Source: Thermohalobaculum sp050331395 | Lineage (GTDB): Bacteria; Pseudomonadota; Alphaproteobacteria; Rhodobacterales; Rhodobacteraceae | Assembly: GCA_050331395.1 (NCBI GenBank) | Contig: JBHJGX010000003.1 | Span: forward strand, 49,152-113,151 | Reading direction: 5' to 3' | Length of the DNA stretch: 64,000 bases | Shown: positions 44,839 to 53,164 of the stretch, one piece after another | Numbering within the stretch: position 1 is the first letter of the stretch | How the letters are laid out: every line of letters starts with the position of its first letter | Program-made: the position numbers and the translations under genes | Notes under the pieces: generated by a model | The model's input: the letters and a program-made list of their open reading frames with translations, nothing else | Told to the model about the DNA's origin: nothing | Database searches by the model: none

Positions 44839-46346
44839 GGGCGGGCTCCGAGGGCGGTCTCGGCGACGGGTTGGGGGGCCTCGACCACTGCGAGGGCCAG
44901 CCGGTGTACGGTGTCGGGAAAGAGAAAGAGCAGGAGCGTGAACCCGGCGGTGACCGTGAGCGCAACCACCGAGGGCCAAGGACCTTCGCCATGTACCGGA
45001 TGCGCGGCGGAGGGCAGCGGCGCTTCGCGAAAAAACGCCCGGTGCAGGATCGGCAGGAAATAACAGGCGTTCAGCACGGTCGAGAGCACGATCACGCCGA
45101 AGGCGAAGAGATGCTCGGCGGAGAGGTATCCCTCGAGCATAAACCATTTCGACAGGAACGGGGCGGTCGGCGGCAGGCCGATCATGGCGAGCGCGCCGAC
45201 GGCAAATGCGCCCATCGTCCACGGCATCCGCCGCCCCGCACCGTCGAGCTGGCTGACATAGTCCAGATGCCCGGCCGTGTGCAGCGAGCCGGCTGCGAAG
45301 AAGAGCGTGATCTTCGAGACCGCATGGGCCGCGATATGCAGGATGGCGCCGATGATCGCGAGCGGGGTCGCGACCGCGGCGGCCATCACGACATAGGACA
45401 ATTGCGAGACCGTGGAGAAGGCGAGCCGTTTCTTGAGGTTGTCGTGGGTGAGGGCGATCAGCGAGGCGATGAGGAGGGTCGCGCCCGCGATATAGACGAC
45501 CCAAGCGCTGGCGCCCGTTTCGGCGAGGTAATCGATGCCGAAGACATAGACGAAGACCTTGACCACCGTGAAGACGCCCGCCTTGACCACCGCGACCGCG
45601 TGGAGGAGGGCGGAGACCGGGGTGGGCGCGACCATCGCTGCCGGCAGCCAGGAATGCACGGGCATCACCGCGGCCTTGCCGATGCCGAAGACGAAGAGGA
45701 CCATGAGGACGGTGGCGGCGCCTGCGGACATCCCGGTGGAGGCGAGGATGCCGCCCGGGGCGAATTCCGTGGTGCCGGCGGCGACGGCCGTCCAGACGAT
45801 GGCCGGCAAAAGCAGCATCATCGAGGTCGCGAGCAGGATCATGAGATAAAGACCCGCGTTCCGCTTGGCGTCGGCCGAGCCTTTGTGGGCGACGAGCGGA
45901 TAGGTCGAGACGGTCAGGATCTCGTAGAATAGAAAGAGCGTGACGAGATTGGCCGAGAACGCGACGCCCATGGCCGAGCTGATCGCGACAGCGAAGCAGA
46001 TGTAGAAGTTCGTCTGCCGCGGCTCGTCGTTGCCGCGCATATAGCCGATCGAATAGACCGAGTTCACGCTCCAGAGCGTCGCTGCGATGGTGGCGAACAA
46101 CATGCCGAGCGGCTCGATCGCCAGGCCGAAGCGGATGCCGGCAAAGAGCTCAAACCCGGCGATTTCGGGCCGTGCGCCGTCGAGCACCCGGCCGAGCAGC
46201 CGAAGGATCACGATAAAGAGCGCGACGGCGGTGGCGATGGTGATCAGCTCGCGCAGATCGCGCCGCGCCTCACCGGCCGCCCAGATGCCGAGCGCGCCGA
46301 AGACCGGCAACAGGATCGCAAGCCAGATTAGCGTTTCACTCGGCAC
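44835..46346 (-). CDS. mnhD: Mrp/Mbh-type antiporter, NuoL/M/N-like D subunit (second copy)
   Basis: The 503-residue polytopic protein carries LFATIAATLWSVNSVYSIGY, LVTLFLFYEILTVSTYPLVA, the helix with VSALLHAVAVVKAGVFTVVK (channel Lys and His), LIALTHDNLKKRLAFSTVSQ and LPPTAPFLSKWFM. It resembles MrpD/NuoM, a proton/cation-translocating subunit. It overlaps the first D gene by 11 bp and the small membrane protein gene by 4 bp. Confidence 0.9.
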   Translation of the reverse strand: MPSETLIWLAILLPVFGALGIWAAGEARRDLRELITIATAVALFIVILRLLGRVLDGARPEIAGFELFAGIRFGLAIEPLGMLFATIAATLWSVNSVYSIGYMRGNDEPRQTNFYICFAVAISSAMGVAFSANLVTLFLFYEILTVSTYPLVAHKGSADAKRNAGLYLMILLATSMMLLLPAIVWTAVAAGTTEFAPGGILASTGMSAGAATVLMVLFVFGIGKAAVMPVHSWLPAAMVAPTPVSALLHAVAVVKAGVFTVVKVFVYVFGIDYLAETGASAWVVYIAGATLLIASLIALTHDNLKKRLAFSTVSQLSYVVMAAAVATPLAIIGAILHIAAHAVSKITLFFAAGSLHTAGHLDYVSQLDGAGRRMPWTMGAFAVGALAMIGLPPTAPFLSKWFMLEGYLSAEHLFAFGVIVLSTVLNACYFLPILHRAFFREAPLPSAAHPVHGEGPWPSVVALTVTAGFTLLLFLFPDTVHRLALAVVEAPQPVAETALGARP

Positions 46347-47910
46347 CGGCGGCCCCCTCGATCAGCGAGGCCGGACCGGCCAGCAGAGCCTCGGCCGCAA
46401 AGGCCGGAACGCCCGCCGATAGATCGGTCTGAAGCCCGAAGTAGAGCGTCAGGAGCGCCAGCGCCCAAGTGACGGCGAACATTTCCCAGGGCGTGTCCTT
46501 GGGGTCGAAGCTCGCGCCCTCGGGCGGGCGGAACCACGCCACCTGGATGACCCGCCCCACGTAAAAGACGGCGAGGATCGAGGCGAAAACGATCGCGCCG
46601 ACGAGCCACCACTGACCGGCCTCGGTCGCGCCCTGAATGAGATACCATTTGGAGACGAACCCCGCCGTCCCCGGCACCCCGATCAGGCCGAGGCCCGCGA
46701 TCACGAAGGCCGCCATCGTCCACGGCATGGTGCGCCCGAGCCCGGCCATCTCGTCGATCTTCGTGATGCCGGTCGCATAGACGACCGAGCCGATCGCGAG
46801 GAACAGGCAGCCCTTGATGATCGCATGGTTGAAGAGGTGGCTGATCCCGCCGGTCAGGCCGCTCTCGTTGAGGAGCGCCACGCCGAGGATGATATAGCCG
46901 ATCTGCGCCACCGACGAGTAGGCGAGCATCCGTTTCACGTTCGCCTGAAAGATCGCCACCAGCGACGGCGCCACCATGGCGATGACCGCGAGGATGAGCG
47001 CGAAGGTCAACGCATCCCGGTCGGTCAGCACCACATCGACGCCGTAGACCAGGAACAGGAACCGGCAGAGGATGTAGACGGCGACCTTGGTGGCCGTCGA
47101 GGCGAGGAATGCCGTGGCGGTCGACGGCGCGAAGGCATAGGCGTTCGGCAACCAGAGATGGAGCGGGAAGAGCGCCAGCTTGAGCCCGATGCCGACGGCG
47201 ATAAAGGCGAGCGCGGCTTGCGCCGGGGCCCGCGTCGCATCCTCGCCGAGCGTTGCCGCCATATCGACGAGGTTGAGCGTGCCGGTGACCGTGAACAAGA
47301 GCCCGGCACCGATCACGTAAAAGGTCGCGCCGAGGGTGCCGATGACCAGGTACTGAAAGGCGGCGACCAGCGCCCTCCGGTCCCGTCCAAGCGCGATCAT
47401 GACGTATGTCGCGAGCGACGAGATCTCCATAAAGACGAAGATATTGAACGCATCGCCCGAGATCGCCATGCCGAGGAGGCCCGCGAAGCAGGTGAGCATC
47501 ATCGCGTAGTACCAGCCGCGCAGCCGCTTGGGGATCTCGGCGGCGACGGACCGCGGGGCGAAGCTCAGCACGAGCGCACCCATGATCGAGACGAGCACGA
47601 GCATGAACCCCGAGAGCGCATCGACCCGGTACTCGATGCCGAAGGGCGGCTCCCACCCGCCGAGACCGTAAGAAATTGTGCCGCCGGTCAACGCCTCGTG
47701 CAGGAGCAAGATCGCGATGACCGGGGTGGCCCAGGCGACCGCGAGCGCGATCCAGAACGACGGGCGCTCGGCCCGCACAACGGTGATCACCACGGCGCCG
47801 AGCAGCGGCAACACGACCTGCGCCGCCGGCAATTGATCGAAGAGCGTCAGCGTCTCCGCCGGAGCGCCTGCCGACGCGGCCGCCGCAATGGCCGAAAGGC
47901 TGGGGGTCAT
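46336..47910 (-). CDS. mnhD: Mrp/Mbh-type antiporter, NuoL/M/N-like D subunit (first copy)
   Basis: The 524-residue protein has the D-subunit landmarks DALSGFMLVLVSIMGALVLS, FNIFVFMEISSLATYVMIAL, IGLKLALFPLHLWLPNAYAF, FLASTATKVAVYILCRFLFL and FQANVKRMLAYSSVAQIGYI. It is the canonical MrpD-like subunit following MnhC. The start at 47910 overlaps the mnhC stop by four bases. Confidence 0.9.
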   Translation of the reverse strand: MTPSLSAIAAAASAGAPAETLTLFDQLPAAQVVLPLLGAVVITVVRAERPSFWIALAVAWATPVIAILLLHEALTGGTISYGLGGWEPPFGIEYRVDALSGFMLVLVSIMGALVLSFAPRSVAAEIPKRLRGWYYAMMLTCFAGLLGMAISGDAFNIFVFMEISSLATYVMIALGRDRRALVAAFQYLVIGTLGATFYVIGAGLLFTVTGTLNLVDMAATLGEDATRAPAQAALAFIAVGIGLKLALFPLHLWLPNAYAFAPSTATAFLASTATKVAVYILCRFLFLVYGVDVVLTDRDALTFALILAVIAMVAPSLVAIFQANVKRMLAYSSVAQIGYIILGVALLNESGLTGGISHLFNHAIIKGCLFLAIGSVVYATGITKIDEMAGLGRTMPWTMAAFVIAGLGLIGVPGTAGFVSKWYLIQGATEAGQWWLVGAIVFASILAVFYVGRVIQVAWFRPPEGASFDPKDTPWEMFAVTWALALLTLYFGLQTDLSAGVPAFAAEALLAGPASLIEGAAGAE

Positions 47911-48308
47911 TCCGCCTTGTCTTCCCTGTCGACCATGAGAACGAGCTCGTCCTCTTCGATGGTGCCATAGGCTTCGTTGATCCGCACGACGAGCGCAAGG
48001 CCGAGCGCAAGCGTGGCAACGCCGACGACGATGGCCGTCAGGATCAGCACATGCGGCAGCGGGTTGGCGTAGACCTCGAATTGGTCCGCCAGGATCGGCG
48101 CCGTGCCGCCGATTATCTTCCCGGGGCTTAGATAGATGAGGTAGACGGTCGTCTGAAAGATCGCGACGCCGATCAGCGACTTTATCATATTGGACTTGAC
48201 GACCACGCAGTAGAGCCCGGCCATCATCACGAAGATCGTCACCAGATAGTTGTAGTGGGCGGCGATCTCTTGGAGGAGCGGAAAGTCCGCCAGATAATCC
48301 GGGGTCAT
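47907..48308 (-). CDS. mnhC: antiporter subunit MnhC (NuoK-like)
   Basis: The 133-residue protein has three membrane helices, with the NuoK-like core GLYCVVVKSNMIKSLIGVAI and the conserved segment PLPHVLILTAIVVGVATLAL. MrpC/NuoK subunits contribute buried carboxylates to the ion path. The acidic C-terminus (EEDELVLMVDREDKAE) is cytoplasmic. It is coupled to mnhB and to the first D gene by 4-bp overlaps. Confidence 0.92.
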   Translation of the reverse strand: MTPDYLADFPLLQEIAAHYNYLVTIFVMMAGLYCVVVKSNMIKSLIGVAIFQTTVYLIYLSPGKIIGGTAPILADQFEVYANPLPHVLILTAIVVGVATLALGLALVVRINEAYGTIEEDELVLMVDREDKAE

Positions 48309-48724
48309 CGGCGCCCTCGCGTCGCAAAGGCGTAGAAGATCGCGATCATCGCACCGGCCACTGTCACCAGAACGCCGAGTTCGACGATGAAGACGCCCCA
48401 ATACTGACCGTCGACCGGATTGGGCAACAGCGGATCGTAGTCGAGAAAGGCATAGCCGAAGACCGGCCCGACGAGCCCCGTGCCCGCAAAGATCAAGACG
48501 CCCGCGGGCACCATCAGTTCGACGGCACGGGTCGGGACCGCGCGCAGACAATCGCCGATTCCGAAGACGATGGCGTAGAGCACTACCGCCGCGGCGATGA
48601 TAACCCCGGCCTGGAACCCGCCTCCGGGGCTGTAATGGCCGTGGAACTGCACATAGAGTCCGAAAATCAGGATGAACGGGATCAGCAGCTTAGCGACGAC
48701 ACGGAGGATGATGTCGAGGCGCAT
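48305..48724 (-). CDS. mnhB: antiporter subunit MnhB
   Basis: The 139-residue protein has four membrane helices and the MrpB signature YVQFHGHYSPGGGFQAGVII. In standard Mrp operons this follows MrpA; here it follows the MbhD/E-like gene after one base. The ATG at 48724 starts MRLDIILRVVAKLLIPFILI. Confidence 0.93.
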   Translation of the reverse strand: MRLDIILRVVAKLLIPFILIFGLYVQFHGHYSPGGGFQAGVIIAAAVVLYAIVFGIGDCLRAVPTRAVELMVPAGVLIFAGTGLVGPVFGYAFLDYDPLLPNPVDGQYWGVFIVELGVLVTVAGAMIAIFYAFATRGRR

Positions 48725-48725
48725 G

Positions 48726-49235
48726 TCACTCCTCCTCGCCCGGGGCGGGACGGCCGAGCAGCATCAATACCCCGATCGCAGCGACGAAGACCACGACAAC
48801 CTCGCCGAGGGTGTCGAAGCCGCGATAGGTGGCCAAGACCGCGGTCACCACGTTGGGGATGTGCGTCTCGTCATAGGTCCGCTCAAGATAACCGGCGCCG
48901 ACGGACGTGTTGACCGGCGTGTCGGCCAGTCCGAAGCCCGGCAGCTGGAACGTGCCGAAGATGAGCACGGCCGCAGTCCCTGCGGCGACGATAAGGGCGA
49001 CGGTCGGCCGGTTTTTCGGCGGCGCCTCGGTCGATTTCGTCAGGTAGAGCGCACCGAGTAGCAGCACCGTCGAGATCCCGGCGCCAACCGCGGCCTCCGT
49101 GAGGGCGACGTCCGGCGCATCGAGGATCAGCATGATGGTGGCCATGATGAAGCTGTAGGCGGCGAAGAGGACGACCACGGCAAAGAGGTTGCGCGCAGCG
49201 ATCACGCCCACGGTCACGGCGGCGAGCATCGTCAA
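48726..49235 (-). CDS. MbhD/MbhE-like (MrpA C-terminal domain) antiporter subunit
   Basis: The protein contains a DUF4040/MbhD part (FAAYSFIMATIMLILDAPDV, then ALTEAAVGAGISTVLLLGAL) and an MbhE part (VVTAVLATYRGFDTLGEVVV). Both are normally fused to the end of MrpA. The coordinates use the TTG at 49235. The family N-terminus (ELLINTVLL) lies upstream, and the only candidate there is an ATC at 49262 behind AAGGGAGGG (49270-49278), giving 178 aa and overlapping the mnhG stop. I think the ATC start is more likely. Confidence 0.82.
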   Translation of the reverse strand: MTMLAAVTVGVIAARNLFAVVVLFAAYSFIMATIMLILDAPDVALTEAAVGAGISTVLLLGALYLTKSTEAPPKNRPTVALIVAAGTAAVLIFGTFQLPGFGLADTPVNTSVGAGYLERTYDETHIPNVVTAVLATYRGFDTLGEVVVVFVAAIGVLMLLGRPAPGEEE

Positions 49236-49249
49236 GAGGACCGTATTGA

Positions 49250-49735
49250 TCAGGAGTTCGATGGCGTGGCCCTCCCTTCGACGAGATCGCCGGCTGCGCC
49301 AGGTGCCTCGGCCCCGTAGGTGTCACCGACCCCGGCGGCGGGGGCAAGCGTCTCCGAGACTTTGGGTTGGGTGAGCCGGGGACCGAGCTCCGGAAAGAGC
49401 GCGACCGGATCGGTCTCCTCGAGCCGACCGTCCCGGTCGAGGAGCGGCTTGCGGCCGTCATGCAGCGCGGCGCGGGCGAGCGCATGGGTCGCGACCGGCC
49501 CGGCCAGGGTTACGAGCCCCCAGATCACCAAAAGCTTTGCGCTGACGAGGGAAAAGCCCGCCTCGATCAGCATGCCGAGGATCAGGAGGCCGACGCCGAG
49601 CGTCTCGCTGACCGACGCCGCATGCATCCGCGTGAACACGTCCGGCATCCGATTGATGCCGATCGCGCCGACCAGGAAAAAGACCGTGCCTGCGATCAAA
49701 CAGATCCAGGCGAGCGCATCGGCGAGGACGGCCAT
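49250..49735 (-). CDS. mnhG: antiporter subunit MnhG
   Basis: The 161-residue protein has three membrane helices and the MrpG core GAIGINRMPDVFTRMHAASV followed by SETLGVGLLILGM. The C-terminal 70 residues are a soluble tail (DRDGRLEETDPVALFPELG...) longer than in most MnhG proteins. Its ATG overlaps the mnhF stop. Confidence 0.93.
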   Translation of the reverse strand: MAVLADALAWICLIAGTVFFLVGAIGINRMPDVFTRMHAASVSETLGVGLLILGMLIEAGFSLVSAKLLVIWGLVTLAGPVATHALARAALHDGRKPLLDRDGRLEETDPVALFPELGPRLTQPKVSETLAPAAGVGDTYGAEAPGAAGDLVEGRATPSNS

Positions 49736-50022
49736 CAGTTCGGATCCCGATCGGTGTCTTGCGCGTGCCCGAGCGCGCCGTAGCGGAAGAATTTGAGCAC
49801 GGCGAGCGTGCCGATCACGTTCAAGAGGCCGTAGGTGATCCCGATATCGAGGAATTCCGGGCGGCCTGTCAGAAATCCGAAGAGCGCGAGCACGAGGATG
49901 GCAGCCGTTCCGATGAAGTTTGCAGCTAGCATCCGGTCGAACGGGGTCGGGCCCAGCACGACGCGGACGACGCCGAGGCCGAGGGCAACGAGCACGCCGA
50001 GGAGCGCGACGGCATAGATCAT
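49735..50022 (-). CDS. mnhF: antiporter subunit MnhF
   Basis: The 95-residue protein has three membrane helices with VVLGPTPFDRMLAANFIGTA and a conserved FLDIGITYGLLNVIGTLAVL. MrpF is a small subunit essential for Mrp activity. It is coupled to mnhE (4-bp overlap) and mnhG (1-bp overlap). Confidence 0.93.
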   Translation of the reverse strand: MIYAVALLGVLVALGLGVVRVVLGPTPFDRMLAANFIGTAAILVLALFGFLTGRPEFLDIGITYGLLNVIGTLAVLKFFRYGALGHAQDTDRDPN

Positions 50023-50516
50023 GAGGTCGTCTCCCCACCGCTCGCACGGTCGAGCCAGGCGACCTTGTCGTTCATCGCATCCTCGGCAAAGCCGGCCGCG
50101 TTCTCCCGGGTGATCGCATGGACCCAGATCGTGCGCTCGCGCTCGCTCGCCTCGACCGACAGTGTGCCCGGCGTGAGCGTGATCGAGTTGGCGTAGATCG
50201 TCAGGCCGACCGCGCTTTGTTGATGGGCCTCGACCTTGACCATGCTCGGCGAGATCGGCAGCCGCGGATCGAGGATGATCCGGCTGACATTGATGGCCGA
50301 GAGCACCACCTGCCAAGCGAGCCAGGGGAGATAGACGAAGATCCGCCCCAGCTTCTCGAACGGCAGCCCCTCACGGTCGCTGACGCCCGTGCGCATCGAG
50401 AACCAGACCACACCGAGCGACATCAAGAAGCCGGACAGAACCAGCCACAGCTGGTAGTTCCCGGACATCAACAGCCAGAACGCGTAGAGGACGATGGCGA
50501 GCAGGACAAGGCGCAT
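50019..50516 (-). CDS. mnhE: antiporter subunit MnhE
   Basis: The 165-residue protein begins MRLVLLAIVLYAFWLLMSGN with two hydrophobic segments, followed by the MrpE-type soluble domain containing YANSITLTPGTLSVEASERE. It is the first gene of the operon; the open frame extends upstream to 50546, but the ATG at 50516 fits the family. A promoter should lie in the 146 bp between it and the divergent glycosylase-family gene. Confidence 0.92.
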   Translation of the reverse strand: MRLVLLAIVLYAFWLLMSGNYQLWLVLSGFLMSLGVVWFSMRTGVSDREGLPFEKLGRIFVYLPWLAWQVVLSAINVSRIILDPRLPISPSMVKVEAHQQSAVGLTIYANSITLTPGTLSVEASERERTIWVHAITRENAAGFAEDAMNDKVAWLDRASGGETTS

Positions 50517-50662
50517 GGGGATATCGGGAGGTCTCGTCCGTGGCACGCGGCAGGGCGGGGCAGGCGGCGATGACGGGCGGCCATCCCATGGAAGTCGTGT
50601 GACAGACCTATCACAGCCGGGAGCGAGCGCAAGCGCTGTCGGCCGGCCGGCCCCTGACCTCG

Positions 50663-51343
50663 ATGCCCGTCGCGTCAGTGCCCGATGCGTCAGTGCCCGT
50701 CGCCCCTGTGACTGATCCGATCGAGCCCGCCATTGGACCTGCGGCCGCGGCCACCGCGGATCTCGGCCGTCGGATCGCCGACTGCAGGCTGTGCGCCGCG
50801 CGCTTCGCCGAGACCGCGACCGCGCACCCGCCGCGGCCGATCAGCTGGCTCTCGCCGACGGCACGGATCCTGATCGCGAGCCAAGCGCCGGGCGCTCGGG
50901 CCCATGCCTCGGGGCTCTATTTCGACGATCCCTCCGGCGACCGGCTCCGCGATTGGCTCGGGCTCGACAGGGCGGCGTTCTACGACCGGAGCCGGATCGC
51001 GATCCTGCCGATGGCCTTTTGCTTCCCGGGGTACGACGCGAAGAAAAACGACCTGCCGCCGCCGCGGATCTGTGCCGAGACTTGGCGGGCACGGGCGCTT
51101 GCGGCAATGCCGCAGATCGAGCTGACGCTGGTGATCGGCCTCTACGCGCAAACGTGGCATCTGGGGCATGGGCGCGGGCGCACGCTGACCGAGACGGTGC
51201 GGGGGTGGCGGACGCACGGCCCGGGCATCGTGCCGCTGCCGCATCCGAGCTGGCGCAACACCGCCTGGATCGCCCGCAATCCCTGGTTCGAGGAGGAGCT
51301 TCTGCCATGGCTGAAGACCGAGATCGCCCGTCGCCTCGGCTAA
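50663..51343 (+). CDS. uracil-DNA glycosylase family protein
   Basis: The 226-residue protein has CRLCAARF near the start, then ILIASQAPGARAHASGLYFD, DPSGDRLRDWLGL and RIAILPMAFCFPG. The C-terminal motif is LPHPSWRNTAWIARNPWFE. These are the motif blocks of the uracil-DNA-glycosylase superfamily, although the exact substrate is uncertain. The first 30 residues are a low-complexity Ala/Pro/Val repeat. The 3' end overlaps the hydrolase gene by 37 bp. Confidence 0.8.
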   Translation: MPVASVPDASVPVAPVTDPIEPAIGPAAAATADLGRRIADCRLCAARFAETATAHPPRPISWLSPTARILIASQAPGARAHASGLYFDDPSGDRLRDWLGLDRAAFYDRSRIAILPMAFCFPGYDAKKNDLPPPRICAETWRARALAAMPQIELTLVIGLYAQTWHLGHGRGRTLTETVRGWRTHGPGIVPLPHPSWRNTAWIARNPWFEEELLPWLKTEIARRLG

Positions 51344-52305
51344 ACGCGTGGGGGCTCCTTGCGGTGGCCCTCGTTGCGCTCGGCGCCTGCGCGGCCGGCG
51401 GTCCCCACCCGGAGACGCCTTCGGCCGAGCGGCCGAGCGGCCAGAGCATTGCCGGGGCCGACGGCACGCCTTTGGCGCTCTCGGTCTGGCCCGCCGAGAG
51501 ACCCCGTGCGGTCATCCTCGGGCTGCACGGCTATGGCGATTATGCCGAGACGACCTTCGAGGCGGCCGGCCCGGACTGGGCCGCAGCAGGGATCACGACC
51601 TATGCCTACGACCAGCGCGGGTTCGGCCGAAACCCGAGCCGGGCGCGCTGGCCCGGCGCCGATGCCCTCATCGCCGACGCCCGCGCAGCCGCGGTCGAGA
51701 TCCGCGCCCGCCATCCGGATCTGCCGCTCGTTGTCCTCGGCGTGTCCATGGGCGGCGGCGTCGCGCTCGCGGCCGCGCCCGAGATCGCGGCGGATGGGAT
51801 CGTGCTCGTCGCGCCGGCGATTTGGGGGGGTGCGGCGCTCAACCCGCTCCACCGGACGCTCGCCTGGCTCGCGGCGCTGACCGTGCCCGAGCGGCGCTTC
51901 ACCGGCGAGGGTGTCGTGCGCATCCGCCCGACCGACAATATCGAGGCACTCCGCCGCTTGGCCCGCGACCCGCTCTATCTCGGCCCGCCGAGCGCCCGGG
52001 AGATCTTCGGCCTCGTCCGCATCACCGACCGTGCGGCCGCAGCAGCCGAGAAGGCGGAGCTGCCCGCCCTTTTGCTCCTCGGCGCCCGGGACGAGATCGT
52101 GCCCGAAGCGGCCGTGCGCCGGGTGTTCGCGCAACGCCCCGGACCCGGCTGCGTTCGGCGGTTCGAGGACGGCTGGCATATGCTTTTGCGCGACCTCGGC
52201 GCGGCGCGGGTGAGGGCCGAGATCGCCGGATGGGTCGTCGGGGGCCCGGGCGCGGCCCGCTGCCCGACCGGCGGGACCGTCCGCACGGCCAAAAAGGCGC
52301 CCTGA
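51307..52305 (+). CDS. alpha/beta hydrolase lipoprotein (monoacylglycerol-lipase-like)
   Basis: The 332-residue protein has a lipoprotein signal (LLAVALVALGACAAG, lipobox LGAC). The alpha/beta-hydrolase core has the oxyanion region LGLHGYGDYAETTF, the nucleophile elbow GVSMGGG (Ser) and the acid LLLGARDEIVPE. A His in the segment FEDGWHMLLRD completes the triad. This resembles serine lipases of the monoacylglycerol lipase group, anchored in the membrane. The start at 51307 lies inside the preceding gene. Confidence 0.83.
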   Translation: MAEDRDRPSPRLNAWGLLAVALVALGACAAGGPHPETPSAERPSGQSIAGADGTPLALSVWPAERPRAVILGLHGYGDYAETTFEAAGPDWAAAGITTYAYDQRGFGRNPSRARWPGADALIADARAAAVEIRARHPDLPLVVLGVSMGGGVALAAAPEIAADGIVLVAPAIWGGAALNPLHRTLAWLAALTVPERRFTGEGVVRIRPTDNIEALRRLARDPLYLGPPSAREIFGLVRITDRAAAAAEKAELPALLLLGARDEIVPEAAVRRVFAQRPGPGCVRRFEDGWHMLLRDLGAARVRAEIAGWVVGGPGAARCPTGGTVRTAKKAP

Positions 52306-52496
52306 GCGGTCACGCAGCTCATCTCCCGCGCCCCCCTCCCGCACACCCACGCCCGCGCCGGATCTCCGGCATAGGCGGTTCGCATCGCAGACCGGCGGCA
52401 AAAGTTGACCGCGAGCCCATTGGCGTCTTTCGAGCTTCGGGCTAGCGTGCCCAAAGGGCACGAGGCCGGACGCGCCCGGCCAGTGGGGAGGACAGG

Positions 52497-53099
52497 ATGG
52501 GACCACGGCCGACCGCGGCCCTCGCCGGGCTTGCGATGATCGCGACGGTTCTTTCGCCGATCGAAGGCTCTGCGCAACCGGGCCCCATCGAGACGGTACT
52601 CGCCCCGCGCCTCTCCGCCGATGCGGACGGCGCTTTCGTTCTCGCCCGGGTCGAGATCGCCTATCCGCTCGTGCGCGCAACCCGGCTCATCCCGACGGCG
52701 GAGGCGGGCGACCGGCCATCGGATCTGCGCGTGACGCTCCTTGTGCTCGACAACGGGCCGAGCCGGCCGGGCGGACCGCCAAGCCAAAGGGACCTGCATC
52801 TTGCGGTCTTCAACGTGATCGAGGAGTATGGCACCGCCTGGGCAATCGAACCCCTGCCCGTGGTCTGGCGCTTTGTGGGGGCCGAACGCCGGGCGGCTGG
52901 GATCTACACCGTCGAGGCCGATCTGCCGCCGCCGCCCGGAACCGATCTCGACTGCCCGGTCGCCGAAGCGCTCATTGCCATCGACGCGCTCTCCCTCGCA
53001 GCCGAGGTGCGCGCCGCCCCGGGCCTCGGCCTGGGCGAGACCCGCCGCTACAGCGCACCGGTCGGGATCACGCTCGAGCGCCTCGCCTGTCCGGGCTAA
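52497..53099 (+). CDS. exported protein of unknown function
   Basis: The 200-residue protein has a signal peptide (AALAGLAMIATVLSPIEGSA) and a mature part of mixed beta character (LRVTLLVLDNGPSRPGG, then DLHLAVFNVIEEYGTAWAIE). It contains two Cys residues (DLDCPVAEAL and RLACPG) that could form a disulfide. No family is recognised. GGGGAGGA precedes the ATG at 52497. The 190 bp upstream show no other gene. Confidence 0.62.
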   Translation: MGPRPTAALAGLAMIATVLSPIEGSAQPGPIETVLAPRLSADADGAFVLARVEIAYPLVRATRLIPTAEAGDRPSDLRVTLLVLDNGPSRPGGPPSQRDLHLAVFNVIEEYGTAWAIEPLPVVWRFVGAERRAAGIYTVEADLPPPPGTDLDCPVAEALIAIDALSLAAEVRAAPGLGLGETRRYSAPVGITLERLACPG

Positions 53100-53164
53100 G
53101 GCCCCGCCTTGCCGGACCGGACGCTTCCCGCTAAACCGCGCGCCGACCAGCCGGGAGAGCGCCC

